DNA from: Chrysomallon squamiferum
Taxonomy: Eukaryota; Mollusca; Gastropoda; Neomphalida; Peltospiridae
Assembly: GCA_012295275.1 (NCBI GenBank)
Contig: CM022671.1
Span: 28,412,822 to 28,445,321, forward strand
Direction: 5' to 3'
Length of the DNA: 32,500 bases
Made by a program: the position numbers and the translations under genes. Position 1 is the stretch's first letter. Every line of letters begins with the position of its first letter. This document shows positions 24,359 through 32,500 of the stretch, in pieces. The notes under the pieces are model-generated. The model had not been told where the DNA came from and made no database searches. It was given only the letters and a program-made list of their open reading frames with translations.

Positions 24359-24475
24359 AGATGGCAAATTTGAAAATTATAATGGCTGCCATTATTTTCC
24401 TGTATCTTACGTCTACACTTAGATCAGTATTTCGTGTACAGATTAATGAATTGTATCAGGAGATGACAGTTCAAG
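24359..24475 (+). CDS. Possible first coding exon of a secreted protein, inside USP intron 1 on the opposite strand
   Basis: A long pyrimidine tract followed by AATTAG gives a plausible acceptor at 24358, and ATG follows two bases later. The frame starts MANLKIIMAAIIFLYLTSTL, a good signal-peptide or membrane-anchor shape (about residues 4-20), then RSVFRVQINELYQEMTVQ. CAAG followed by GTGAGA at 24476 is a good donor in phase 1 after 38 residues, a common layout for secreted proteins. If unspliced, the frame continues to TAA at 24559-24561, giving 66 residues with a second hydrophobic stretch. I do not recognise the protein, and no matching second exon was identified downstream. It could also be a chance open frame. 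Confidence 0.3.
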
Positions 24476-24757
24476 GTGAGAAATGCTGGTCTGGATTTAT
24501 CATTGCGACGTTAGATCTTTATTTATCACTCAGTTTTATAATTACTGGTCAAAGGTATTAAGATGTAATTGAGTTCTAATTAGTAAAGCTGGTAGATTAT
24601 ATCATAAACCACGACACATGACAATTATTTTATTGTAAATGAGGATTATACATAACGGATTATGAACAAATCAGCTTCCCAGTCTGTATCATTATAGTTC
24701 ATTAAATATCTGTAATTAAAATCTTATTACACAATCACTCATACTATATATATTATT

Positions 24758-24868
<111 letters not shown>

Positions 24869-25407
24869 TTATTTTTTTCTTCGAAATATAACTTCAGTTA
24901 TTCATTTCAGATATATTGTTTTAAATTTTCTTACATAATACTCGATTATTAAGAAGATCACTGTTCAGAATATTATGAACATTTTCCTCTGGAAGATACC
25001 CAGAGATGGAATTATAAACTTTACACATTTCATGTATTTTATTTACTCTGTACGGAAAATGCTACCTTGATGATTTCTTTAGTATTCGCCAAATGTGTAA
25101 AGTGTTACAGAACGACATTTACAACATCGTTAACACGATTTTTATTTTCATCAGTTCTTTCAGTTGACTTCAGAGGGAAATTAAACTCGTGGAATTAGAA
25201 GTAATGCTTGAATTACTGACACTGGGTTGCCATAAGGAAAACAAACTTTCAGAAATATCAATATCTGAACTTCAGTTCGGGATCTGTTTTGAAAACAGTT
25301 GTTGAGTTCCATATGTTACATACGTGAAATTCGTATTGTTTTTTTTTCAGATACATACACTAATTTTTTTCGATTAGTTTTTCAGTATGTTATAAGCTGT
25401 TTAATTT

Positions 25408-25411
<4 letters not shown>

Positions 25412-25480
<69 letters not shown>
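25412..25480. repeat. (GA)n microsatellite, 69 bp
   Basis: Uninterrupted GA array within USP intron 1. Confidence 0.98.
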
Positions 25481-25484
<4 letters not shown>

Positions 25485-25879
25485 AATGACAAAGAAAGAG
25501 GAGAGATAAAGATTTCAAGCTCTTACTAATCAACAAATGTTCACTATTATTTTTTTTTATATTTCACTCAGCAGGTGGAAAGTAGCAGTTTTTATTTACA
25601 AGCTACGTCTCAGATAAATTATAAGTTATGTTACAGTTCAAAGCGAAATTTGCCAAGAATATTGTTGGTTTATGTAACCAATTAAGTTTGTCTTCAGCAG
25701 TTAGTAATTTTTTATTATGGTCCATCTTGAACTTCCTTTTCGTAAGGAAACAAGAAAACTGACTGATAAAAAAACAACCAGCCCGTTTGTTGTTGTTTTA
25801 TCGTTGTTTTTTTTTTTCGTTTTCCTTGTTTTTCACCTGTTACTGTTTCCGTAGTCATGATTAAAACGATCTAATTAAA

Positions 25880-26010
25880 TTTTATTTATTTATTTATTTT
25901 ATTTTACTTTATTTTATTTTATTTTATTTTATTTTATTTTATTTTATTTTATTTTATTTAGATTTATTTATTTATTTAGATTTATTTATTTATTTAGATT
26001 TATTTAATCA
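25880..26010. repeat. TTTA and ATTTT array
   Basis: ATTT tetramers flank a pure pentamer run (ATTTT), then atttatttag units recur about three times. Confidence 0.95.
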
Positions 26011-26247
26011 TTTTTTAAATATTTATACTCCTTTGCAATACTAGTAAAGGTAGTATAAATAGTGTTGAAACAACAGAGTAGGTAATACAGCAATGCAATA
26101 AAAGTCAGCAAGACGGTTTCAACAGCTGTCGTAGTGTGTAAACCTAAATATTCAGTTTTAAGGTTCTGGTATTTTTGGCTTTTTCTGGATATAAGCAAAT
26201 AATTGAGGTTCATTTCTCACAATTTTACTTGAATACCTCACCACCAC

Positions 26248-26292
<45 letters not shown>

Positions 26293-26293
26293 G
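26248..26293. repeat. (CAT)n microsatellite
   Basis: A pure CAT array of 46 bases in USP intron 1. Confidence 0.97.
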
Positions 26294-26439
26294 ACCATCA
26301 ATACAACACTAACTGCTGAAGTAAGTAGATGTAGTAGTAATGAACCGATTTTTTTTATACATTACTTTTTTTTTTTTCTCTTTTTTGTTCTTTTTCGGAC
26401 GGAAAATTGTAGAGTAACATTAAAGTTGATTCTTAATTT

Positions 26440-26441
26440 TG

Positions 26442-26476
<35 letters not shown>

Positions 26477-26625
26477 GTTGTTGTTATTGTTATTGTAGCT
26501 GTTGCTGTTGTTATACCTGTTATTTTTATTGTTGTTGTAGCTGTTGCTGTTGTTGTTGTTGTTGGTGGTGTTATTGTAGCTGTTGTTGTAGTTGTTGTTG
26601 TAGTTGTTTTTGCTGTTGTTGCAGC
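26440..26625. repeat. TTA / TTG triplet array
   Basis: TTA then TTG and GCTGTTG units end just 30 bases past the USP exon-1 donor, so the intron begins with a simple repeat. Confidence 0.93.
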
Positions 26626-26653
26626 TGTTATTACACAAAACCACGGTACTTAC

Positions 26654-26777
26654 AGTTAAACGCATATTCCGACGGTTCGCTGTTGTCAACGGCCAGCAAC
26701 ACAATCGTACTAAATCCGGCCATTTCTTGCCGTCTGCTCAGAGCCAGGCGTGCCTGGACTACGTCGGCGTCCTCCAT
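26654..26777 (-). CDS. Universal stress protein, exon 1 (residues 1-41 and first base of codon 42)
   Basis: The minus-strand exon starts at ATG 26777, with G at +4 and an in-frame TAA seven codons upstream, and ends at AACT followed by GTAAGT, an excellent donor, in phase 1. Residues 25-41 read as the first beta strand and nucleotide-binding start of the USP family: IVLLAVDNSEPSEYAF. Asp31 matches the conserved Asp after strand 1 that contacts adenine in ATP-binding USPs. The first 18 residues are an extension that could be dispensable, since Met19 starts the typical USP N-terminus MAGFSTIVLL. USP proteins are small cytosolic alpha/beta proteins induced by stress, many of which bind ATP. Codons are GC-rich compared with the surroundings. 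The exon is too short to appear as a long ORF; splice-site quality, motif and the phase match to exon 2 support it. Confidence 0.88.
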
Positions 26778-27140
26778 CGACAGCGTCTGTGCTCGTTATC
26801 GCGACGACAAACACAGCCAAGAGCCCGCACTTCGTTTCAAGCGTTCTCGTGCGTTAAGTAAGTTCCAGCGAAATGTTCGTCTGTAGCGTTCAGCGTTTGG
26901 ACAGCAGCAGCTCGGTGCCAGCTAGACATGCGCGAAGCCCGAGGAATACGATATTATTTGCCCGTCGACTCGCGGGAACCGCATTCTTCGCAAAAGAGAA
27001 CGTATCTTCGAAAACGCTGGTGAAGAAGACTGCTACTTCCCCTGCCCGAGCACCGCGTTACCAGCTGAAACAAATCCCGTCAGAACTGTTGTCGATATCA
27101 ACGTCGGTGTGTGAGCGTGATCATGTTTTGGTGGGCTGTT
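26778..27140 (-). promoter_or_regulatory. CpG-rich 5' flank or 5' UTR of the USP gene
   Basis: The 360 bases upstream of the USP start codon are much richer in G+C and CpG than the surrounding DNA, as expected of an active promoter or 5' UTR. The overlapping plus-strand open frames here lack convincing starts or known motifs and look like products of the base composition. No clear TATA box was seen on the minus strand. The exact transcription start cannot be set from sequence alone. Confidence 0.4.
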
Positions 27141-27228
27141 GTAATAGTCTGTGGTGTTTTTATAATACAATAATTTGTTCAGTAATAAATGTAGATACGT
27201 GATTATGAAGAGTAATATATGAACGCAT

Positions 27229-27231
<3 letters not shown>

Positions 27232-27274
<43 letters not shown>

Positions 27275-27555
27275 GAAAACATGCAATTCATTAGTACTGA
27301 CATACACTATATATATATATATATATATATATACTTACATACATACACATATACACACACACGTAAACACATAAATACATAAACATACGAATATATATAC
27401 TAAGACCCAGGAAAATTCACATATCAATAGTACATACATATAGTCACACAGACATAAACGCACATACACACATACACACACACACACATATATATATATA
27501 CATACATACATACATACATACATACACACATATATACATACGGACACACACACAC
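27232..27555. repeat. AC, TA and ACAT compound microsatellite block
   Basis: Pure AC at 27232-27273, TA at about 27309-27332, then ACAT and AC units to about 27555, upstream of the USP CpG-rich flank. Confidence 0.95.
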
Positions 27556-28227
27556 ACAAAATCTGTTTTGTTATTATTGGTTAATATTAAATTTGTATAT
27601 AGATCTACATACTTAATGTACATATTCTATTATATAAAACAGCTCATGGTGGTTTTAGCGTAGATCGAATTTTAAAAATAAACCTGTACTAATAAAATGC
27701 AAAAATATTATTTGCCGTCAAATTAGATTTCCCAGACGATGAGCTGCTAGGCATCGATAAGTTAGTTTACGACTGTTTTGTGCATCAGCCTCATCTCAGT
27801 CTGTGACATTTTGTTTTAAATGTGTTTATTCTTCACTGTGATATCCATACGACAGTTTCAGCACGTACGTTTCGTCTTATCTCAGAAAGTTACCAGCGTA
27901 GCTAATAATTATGTATTTTATCTTTTGAATATAAACGCGATTTATATTCAAAGATCAAATAGTATCCTATTGCGGTTTTTAATGTATAATTATAAGTATA
28001 ATTATAATTATTTGAAAGACGGAAAACGGTGAAAAACAAAATAAAATTAAAAACTAACGTACGAGAAACATAAACGAATTAATTTTGTATTTAATTTTGT
28101 ATTTTTTTTTTAAATTCACCTTTTTTTAAAGTTATTTTTGTTTTCTTATTTTACACAATGACTCAGTGATTGTTTTTACTGCCTCTTCAACATCAGTTGT
28201 AACGAGTCGTACAACGTGCACTGCGTC

Positions 28228-28293
28228 TGAGTCAGCCGTACGTCACAGCTACGTCAACACACATCTGACGCCTGATTACAGAATCTGACGTCT
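28228..28293. promoter_or_regulatory. Cluster of bZIP-type (AP-1 / CRE-like) sites
   Basis: Within 66 bases there is one TGAGTCA (28228-28234), two TACGTCA (28239-28245 and 28250-28256), one TGACG (28266-28270) and one TGACGTCT (28286-28293). These match AP-1 and CREB/ATF half- or near-full sites. The cluster is about 1.45 kb upstream of the USP start codon and about 2.6 kb beyond the ninjurin stop, so the USP gene is the more natural target. This is a motif observation only. Confidence 0.35.
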
Positions 28294-28479
28294 GCTTGGC
28301 AGCACGTTTGGACTATTGCAGTCGGTTTCATCATCGTCTTGGCTGCAAGAGATGGAATGTTCTAGCGAAATGTCAAGCAGGACAATAAGGAAACGATATC
28401 AGATTAGATTCCACTTCTCAAAGGCGGATCCAGGAATTAAGAAGTCGAAATGAATTTACTTGTAAAGGTAAACATCATT

Positions 28480-28482
<3 letters not shown>

Positions 28483-28562
<80 letters not shown>
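28483..28562. repeat. (GA)n microsatellite, 80 bp
   Basis: Uninterrupted GA array between the USP 5' flank and the ninjurin gene. Confidence 0.98.
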
Positions 28563-28565
<3 letters not shown>

Positions 28566-28915
28566 ATTTGTGTGTAATCAAGAATGATAAATTTGAACTC
28601 TTCTGGTATTGATAATTTATAATAAAAATTACATATATATATATAAGAAGAAGAAGAAGAAGTAGAAGACAAACAAGAATAAAAGAAGTATCTTTTAAAA
28701 TCCAACAAATACATATCAGTAATTTTTAAATTTCTTTAAAAGAAGGAACTCTTTAAAATTTGAACAATCCACAGCATAAACATAAAAATATAATCTTTTG
28801 TAAAATTAGAAAGTTACGTTCACAATCTGAAGACTGGCGTTTCAGACAAAAGGTTTTTCATCAGACTGAAAATAAACGGCAAGCTTCAGGTGTTTTGTGA
28901 AGAAATCCTCTTCAT

Positions 28916-29125
28916 ATGGAACCCATTAGCAATGAAGGGTGCAACTTTCACAATAATTGGCAGCGAGGCCTCTCTAAGCGTGTAAAGAAAACAAAACTTA
29001 GCCGAGGTATTCATTCGCTCTTCGTTTTACAACTCTGTGGCCGACTGACTGAATGCACGACAAGCGCAAATCTTTTCATTCAGCATGTACGTTTTGTTTT
29101 AAATCTCGTATTACTGCGAAATTAA
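28916..29125 (+). other. Unassigned ATG-initiated open frame of 69 codons
   Basis: The frame starts at ATG 28916 and ends at TAA 29123-29125. It includes RGLSKRVKKTKLSRG with dibasic pairs and two Cys (CGRLTEC). No signal peptide and no known family. It lies between the USP 5' side and the ninjurin 3' side, on the opposite strand. Probably a chance frame. Confidence 0.12.
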
Positions 29126-29221
29126 ATTTTAAACACTGAGAAAGTCAAACAAATATAAAATTCCAGTGAATGAATAACGAATAGTAATGTGTTGTTTCAC
29201 GAACAGATTTTTTAAATAAAA

Positions 29222-29242
29222 TTAATTTATTTAATTTAATTT

Positions 29243-29289
<47 letters not shown>

Positions 29290-29325
29290 TTATTATTATT
29301 ATTATTGTTGTTGTTGTTGTTGTTG
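29222..29325. repeat. TTTA, TTA and TTG array
   Basis: TTTA tetramers pass into TTA and TTG triplets. Confidence 0.95.
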
Positions 29326-30687
29326 CTGTGGTAGCAGTGGTATGTTTGTGTTTGTGGGTTTATTTTTTGTACTCTTTGATAATTTAATGACTTTAGAAAA
29401 TACATTTTTATGTTTTTTAAGTTAACACTGATATCGTTCATTAATCTTTAAAAAACTACCATTACAAACTTAGTTCGTCTAATTAACGTCTTTTTCTGGC
29501 TGTTAAAAACATCTTAACTTAATTTGTGTTACATCTTTAACAGAAACATTTTTTACTGCATTTTCAAACACCAGCTACTTTCATTTTTCATCCTTTTTTT
29601 TTTTTTTTTCAAACATGAGTAAATAATTTTAATTGATCATTAGTTTTGCTTTTCGCTTCAGTCTGAAAAACAAATTTATCATTAACATAAGATACAAAAT
29701 ATATAACTAAATTAATAATATATATAATAATAATAATGATAAATTTAGTCCGTCTTCCTCTTGTACCATATAATAATAATGTGAACGGCTCAGGTGCAAA
29801 AGGACTTGAGATCGTTTTTTGAGAAATTCGAGTTATTATGCACTGACTGGTAGTAATTAAGAATCGCTTCGTGACGAAGAAACTAATTAGTTGTAAAATC
29901 ACTGACATCTAATAGTTAATGATCATTGAAATTTTATTGGTAGTGCAAAAAAGGGCTTACATCTTGTTCTTTTTGCTTTCTTTTTTGTTTTTCTTTTCTT
30001 TTTTTTTTTGCGTTTTCTTTAAAAGTGATGAATGGCCTTGTACGCCGTTTTGAAAACAACTTTATCATTTACTGTTAATTACTTTCAGTTTTATCTTCAC
30101 ATCGCAGATTCCACTCCGTGCAAGATTACCTTATCAAAACAATAAAACAAAACATACATCTTTTCATCCTACACGGAGTATTTATTTTTGTTGCCGATAT
30201 TTCATTTGTAAAATACTCTTATAAAAACAGACTTGTTACAAATTTGGGAGCATCTATTTTTTTTTTATTCTTTATTTAATTATCGCACTTAAATAATAAA
30301 TGTTAAGGTAAAGATAAGAAAAATGTTTTATATAACGATTCACTGAACACATTTTTATTTTACAATTGTGTGGTTAAGGACCTTTCTTAAAATAAAATGA
30401 ATTTTCTTTCTTATTTTTCTGCTGTTTATGAGTAGGTGCGTTTACAGATACCCTTTTTGCTAAATGACAAGAATATCACGGAATTCAACGATTTTACCAA
30501 GAGAACAGAGTAAAACTCGACATATAAATGTAATTTATATAATACTAAATAACTGATGGAGTTTGCACACACAGTTACAATATAAGTAAAATAGAGTCAG
30601 TTTCTTTTGTCATATCATCAATGCTATAACTATTTTAAAAGTTAGTAACATTTAATTATATTGATGCGTGGAACAAATATTAATTAA

Positions 30688-30916
<229 letters not shown>

Positions 30917-31411
30917 CTATGGTTGCATACCAACAACTTTTCTACCAAACTGTTTTAACAAGTTCGTGTCGTTCGTTACTATCACGTCAACAGGCTGCGA
31001 ACTCTGTCTTTTAACGACGGCACTGCCGTTGCGCTCTATCTGCATGCTGGAGTTGACGACGTTGGTAATGGACACTATGAGAATCAGGACGGCCGTGGCT
31101 TCGTTAATTCTCTCCGCTCTCGACAGCTGCGCCTCGTTCCTGACCTTCATCTGAGCCAGGATCGTGAGCAGCACAGCCACGACAGCCTGCAGGATGATGG
31201 AGAGCACCGTGAGCACCGTGAGCAGCTTGATGACGAAAGTGTTGTCCTTCCCCTTCACGTCCAGCAGGACAACCAGCTGAGCCAGGTTGGACATGAGGAG
31301 CGCGAAGTCCATCGCCCCCTGGGACACGGTTTTGCGATTCGAGTACGTGGGTCTTCTGAATTGCGATTTGTCACCCGAGTCGTCTGAACGCGTCGACTCC
31401 TGGAAAATCTT
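30917..31411 (-). CDS. Ninjurin family protein, exon 2 with the ninjurin domain (residues 65-228)
   Basis: The terminal exon follows a strong acceptor (pyrimidine/AT tract then TTTACAG at 31412) and ends at TAG 30917-30919. It holds the ninjurin domain. An amphipathic segment at about residues 88-121 contains MDFALLMSNLAQL, which parallels the LDIALLMANASQL region of vertebrate NINJ1. TM1 is at about 123-150, a charged loop at 151-168, and TM2 at about 169-187, followed by a 41-residue tail. Lys91 and Asp99 keep the eight-residue spacing of the Lys45/Asp53 pair of NINJ1. The Gly93/Gly95 pair of human TM1 is replaced by Val and Ala. NINJ1 family proteins sit in the plasma membrane with both ends outside; vertebrate NINJ1 oligomerises through the amphipathic helices to rupture membranes in lytic cell death and was first described as an adhesion protein. 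NDT at about residue 211 is a possible glycosylation sequon. Total length 228 residues is longer than the roughly 150 of vertebrate NINJ1, because of both tails. Confidence 0.92.
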   Translation of the reverse strand, partial: KIFQESTRSDDSGDKSQFRRPTYSNRKTVSQGAMDFALLMSNLAQLVVLLDVKGKDNTFVIKLLTVLTVLSIILQAVVAVLLTILAQMKVRNEAQLSRAERINEATAVLILIVSITNVVNSSMQIERNGSAVVKRQSSQPVDVIVTNDTNLLKQFGRKVVGMQP

Positions 31412-31832
31412 CTGTAAATAAAAAAGATAAAAATAAGAGTAATTTTGATCGTGAGAGTTGTTGACGTGGGGTTTCAAGAAAAAAGCTTTCTGGACATTTT
31501 TAAGCCGTTAAATGTCTTAAGAAACAGTCAGTCACTTCTGAAGATGCGTTTTCTTATTTTGTAAATCAGTTACGTAACTTTGATATGAATTTAATTCAAC
31601 TGAACTTTACCTTTTTAAAAAAAAAAGATATTTCAATGTAGACTTCGAGTTCATGTCCAAAGATGCTGCTGATACGAAGCAAAAATATGTAGTGCGTTAC
31701 ATAAATTATTGCATTTGATAATATTCAAAATAAATAATTAAAACTGAGAAATAATAATTAGGGAAGAACTCTTGAAAAACGAGTATAACATTTTATAACA
31801 TATCGTTTGCATCTTTTTGATGAAACCAATAA

Positions 31833-31877
<45 letters not shown>

Positions 31878-32062
31878 CTTATGTCCCTTTTAAATTCCAG
31901 CACGGATTTAATCATCAAAAAACCACAGTTTTAAACGTTAAACAGATGCATTGTGTCACTGATGTCTGTGTCAGATACGTATTCACACACTTCACTGATA
32001 TTTTGCATCTCTTTAAATCTGACATGTTCTTCTCGTGTGATTCTGTAACAGAGATTACTGAC
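31412..32062 (-). other. Ninjurin intron (GT-AG, phase 0, 651 bp)
   Basis: The intron runs from GTCAGT on the exon-1 side to TTTACAG on the exon-2 side, and both junctions fall between whole codons. It contains an AAT microsatellite (31832-31874) and AT-rich sequence with no further coding signal. Confidence 0.75.
31832..31874. repeat. (AAT)n microsatellite in the ninjurin intron
   Basis: A pure AAT array of about 43 bases. Confidence 0.97.
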
Positions 32063-32254
32063 CTTCGCATCTTGGCAGGCTGAATTCCAATCTGAGTGAC
32101 GATACTTGTAACCTTCTGACTTAACCTCGTCATCATCATCATCCTCATCATCCTCATCATCCTCATCATTATGCGTGAATCCTGAGTTTGTCTTGTCACG
32201 TCTTGATGATACGTGTCTGTCATCATCTGGTCTGTTGTCCATCGTCTGCGACAT
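32063..32254 (-). CDS. Ninjurin family protein, exon 1 (residues 1-64)
   Basis: This is the N-terminal coding exon of a two-exon ninjurin gene on the minus strand. The ATG at 32254 is directly preceded in frame by TGA, so the reading frame cannot extend upstream. The exon ends in AAG followed by GTCAGT, a good donor, in phase 0, which matches the phase-0 acceptor at 31412. The 64 residues are hydrophilic and include an acidic run of Asp and Glu at about residues 30-43, encoded by GAT/GAG triplets. In known ninjurins the segment before the amphipathic helices is a variable extracellular tail, and this exon fits that role. No homology is visible in the exon itself; assignment rests on the splice match to exon 2. 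A second Met at residue 5 (32242) is an alternative start, because a pyrimidine tract and CAG just before it could act as an acceptor for a 5' UTR exon. Confidence 0.75.
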
Positions 32255-32500
32255 TCAAGAAAGAGAATAGTCTGAGTTCGTTAGCAATGAAAATGATAAT
32301 TAAATAACAAAGATTCAAAATTAGATATAATTTTTATACTAATTTTTACTCGTTTAATTAAAATTATCACACATTAAATTGTTACTTATAATTATTGTTT
32401 AGTGACACATCATCATAGTTTACTTAGAAATGTTTTAAGGCTTTAATGTACATTGTTTTGTCTGAGGATGGGATGAAAAAGAGAAAAATGTCGTGGGCGT
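32255..32500 (-). promoter_or_regulatory. Ninjurin 5' flank or 5' UTR, cut by the window edge
   Basis: A pyrimidine tract (ctattctctttctt on the minus strand) lies just before the start codon and could precede a splice acceptor or be plain 5' UTR. Otherwise AT-rich, with no clear core promoter. Confidence 0.35.

Larger units (their letters stand above)
27556..30687. other. Intergenic DNA between the USP and ninjurin genes
   Basis: Apart from the bZIP-site cluster, the GA and TTTA arrays and the weak frame at 28916, I see no gene. Both flanking genes point left, so this is the upstream side of USP and the downstream side of ninjurin. Confidence 0.5.

Noticed and set aside
26683-27202. Plus-strand frames over the USP first exon and flank
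   Set aside because: They overlap the better supported minus-strand USP exon and CpG-rich flank, and lack recognisable motifs.
30966-31154. Plus-strand 62-codon frame
   Set aside because: Antisense shadow of the ninjurin exon 2.
31915-32226. Alternative minus-strand frame over ninjurin exon 1
   Set aside because: It is out of phase with exon 2 and its Met-Met-Arg repeats come from the GAT/GAG triplets read one base off.

Overview
The window looks like intron-rich, AT-rich animal nuclear DNA. There are no bacterial-type operons, ribosome binding sites or terminators. The few convincing coding stretches are short exons bounded by GT/AG splice sites, and the rest is packed with microsatellites (AG, AC, AAT, AAG, AAC, ATC, ACAT, TTTA, poly-A). 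An animal genome that carries both a universal stress protein (USP) gene and a ninjurin gene, with this simple-repeat load, suggests a lophotrochozoan, most likely a mollusc. Cnidarians and other invertebrates also have USP genes, so this placement is inference.

Two protein-coding genes are supported, both on the minus strand. (1) 30917-32254 is a complete two-exon ninjurin gene of about 228 residues, split by a 651-bp phase-0 intron. (2) 18297-26777 holds the first two exons of a universal stress protein gene, at 26654-26777 and 18297-18383, separated by an 8.27-kb intron. The splice rebuilds a Trp codon inside the USP ATP-binding region. Both USP exons are too short to stand out as ORFs and were found by motif and splice-site reading. 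The rest of the USP (ATP-loop Gly residues, last strand) was not found with confidence. It lies either in the left 18 kb as short exons or beyond the left edge.

Left part (1-18296): downstream or intronic to the USP gene. It contains simple repeats, a 900-bp purine-rich block (4650-5570), an open frame of five acidic 11-residue repeats (8257-8511), tRNA-like fragments and a TTAG-rich minisatellite. Middle (18384-26653): USP intron 1, with a 200-bp tandem repeat (19709-20362), a 40-bp duplication and, on the opposite strand, a possible signal-peptide first exon (24359-24475). Right (26778-30916): a CpG-rich USP 5' flank, a cluster of bZIP-type sites near 28.23 kb, several long AG and AC arrays, then the ninjurin 3' side. 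Most other open frames translate microsatellites and were left out.
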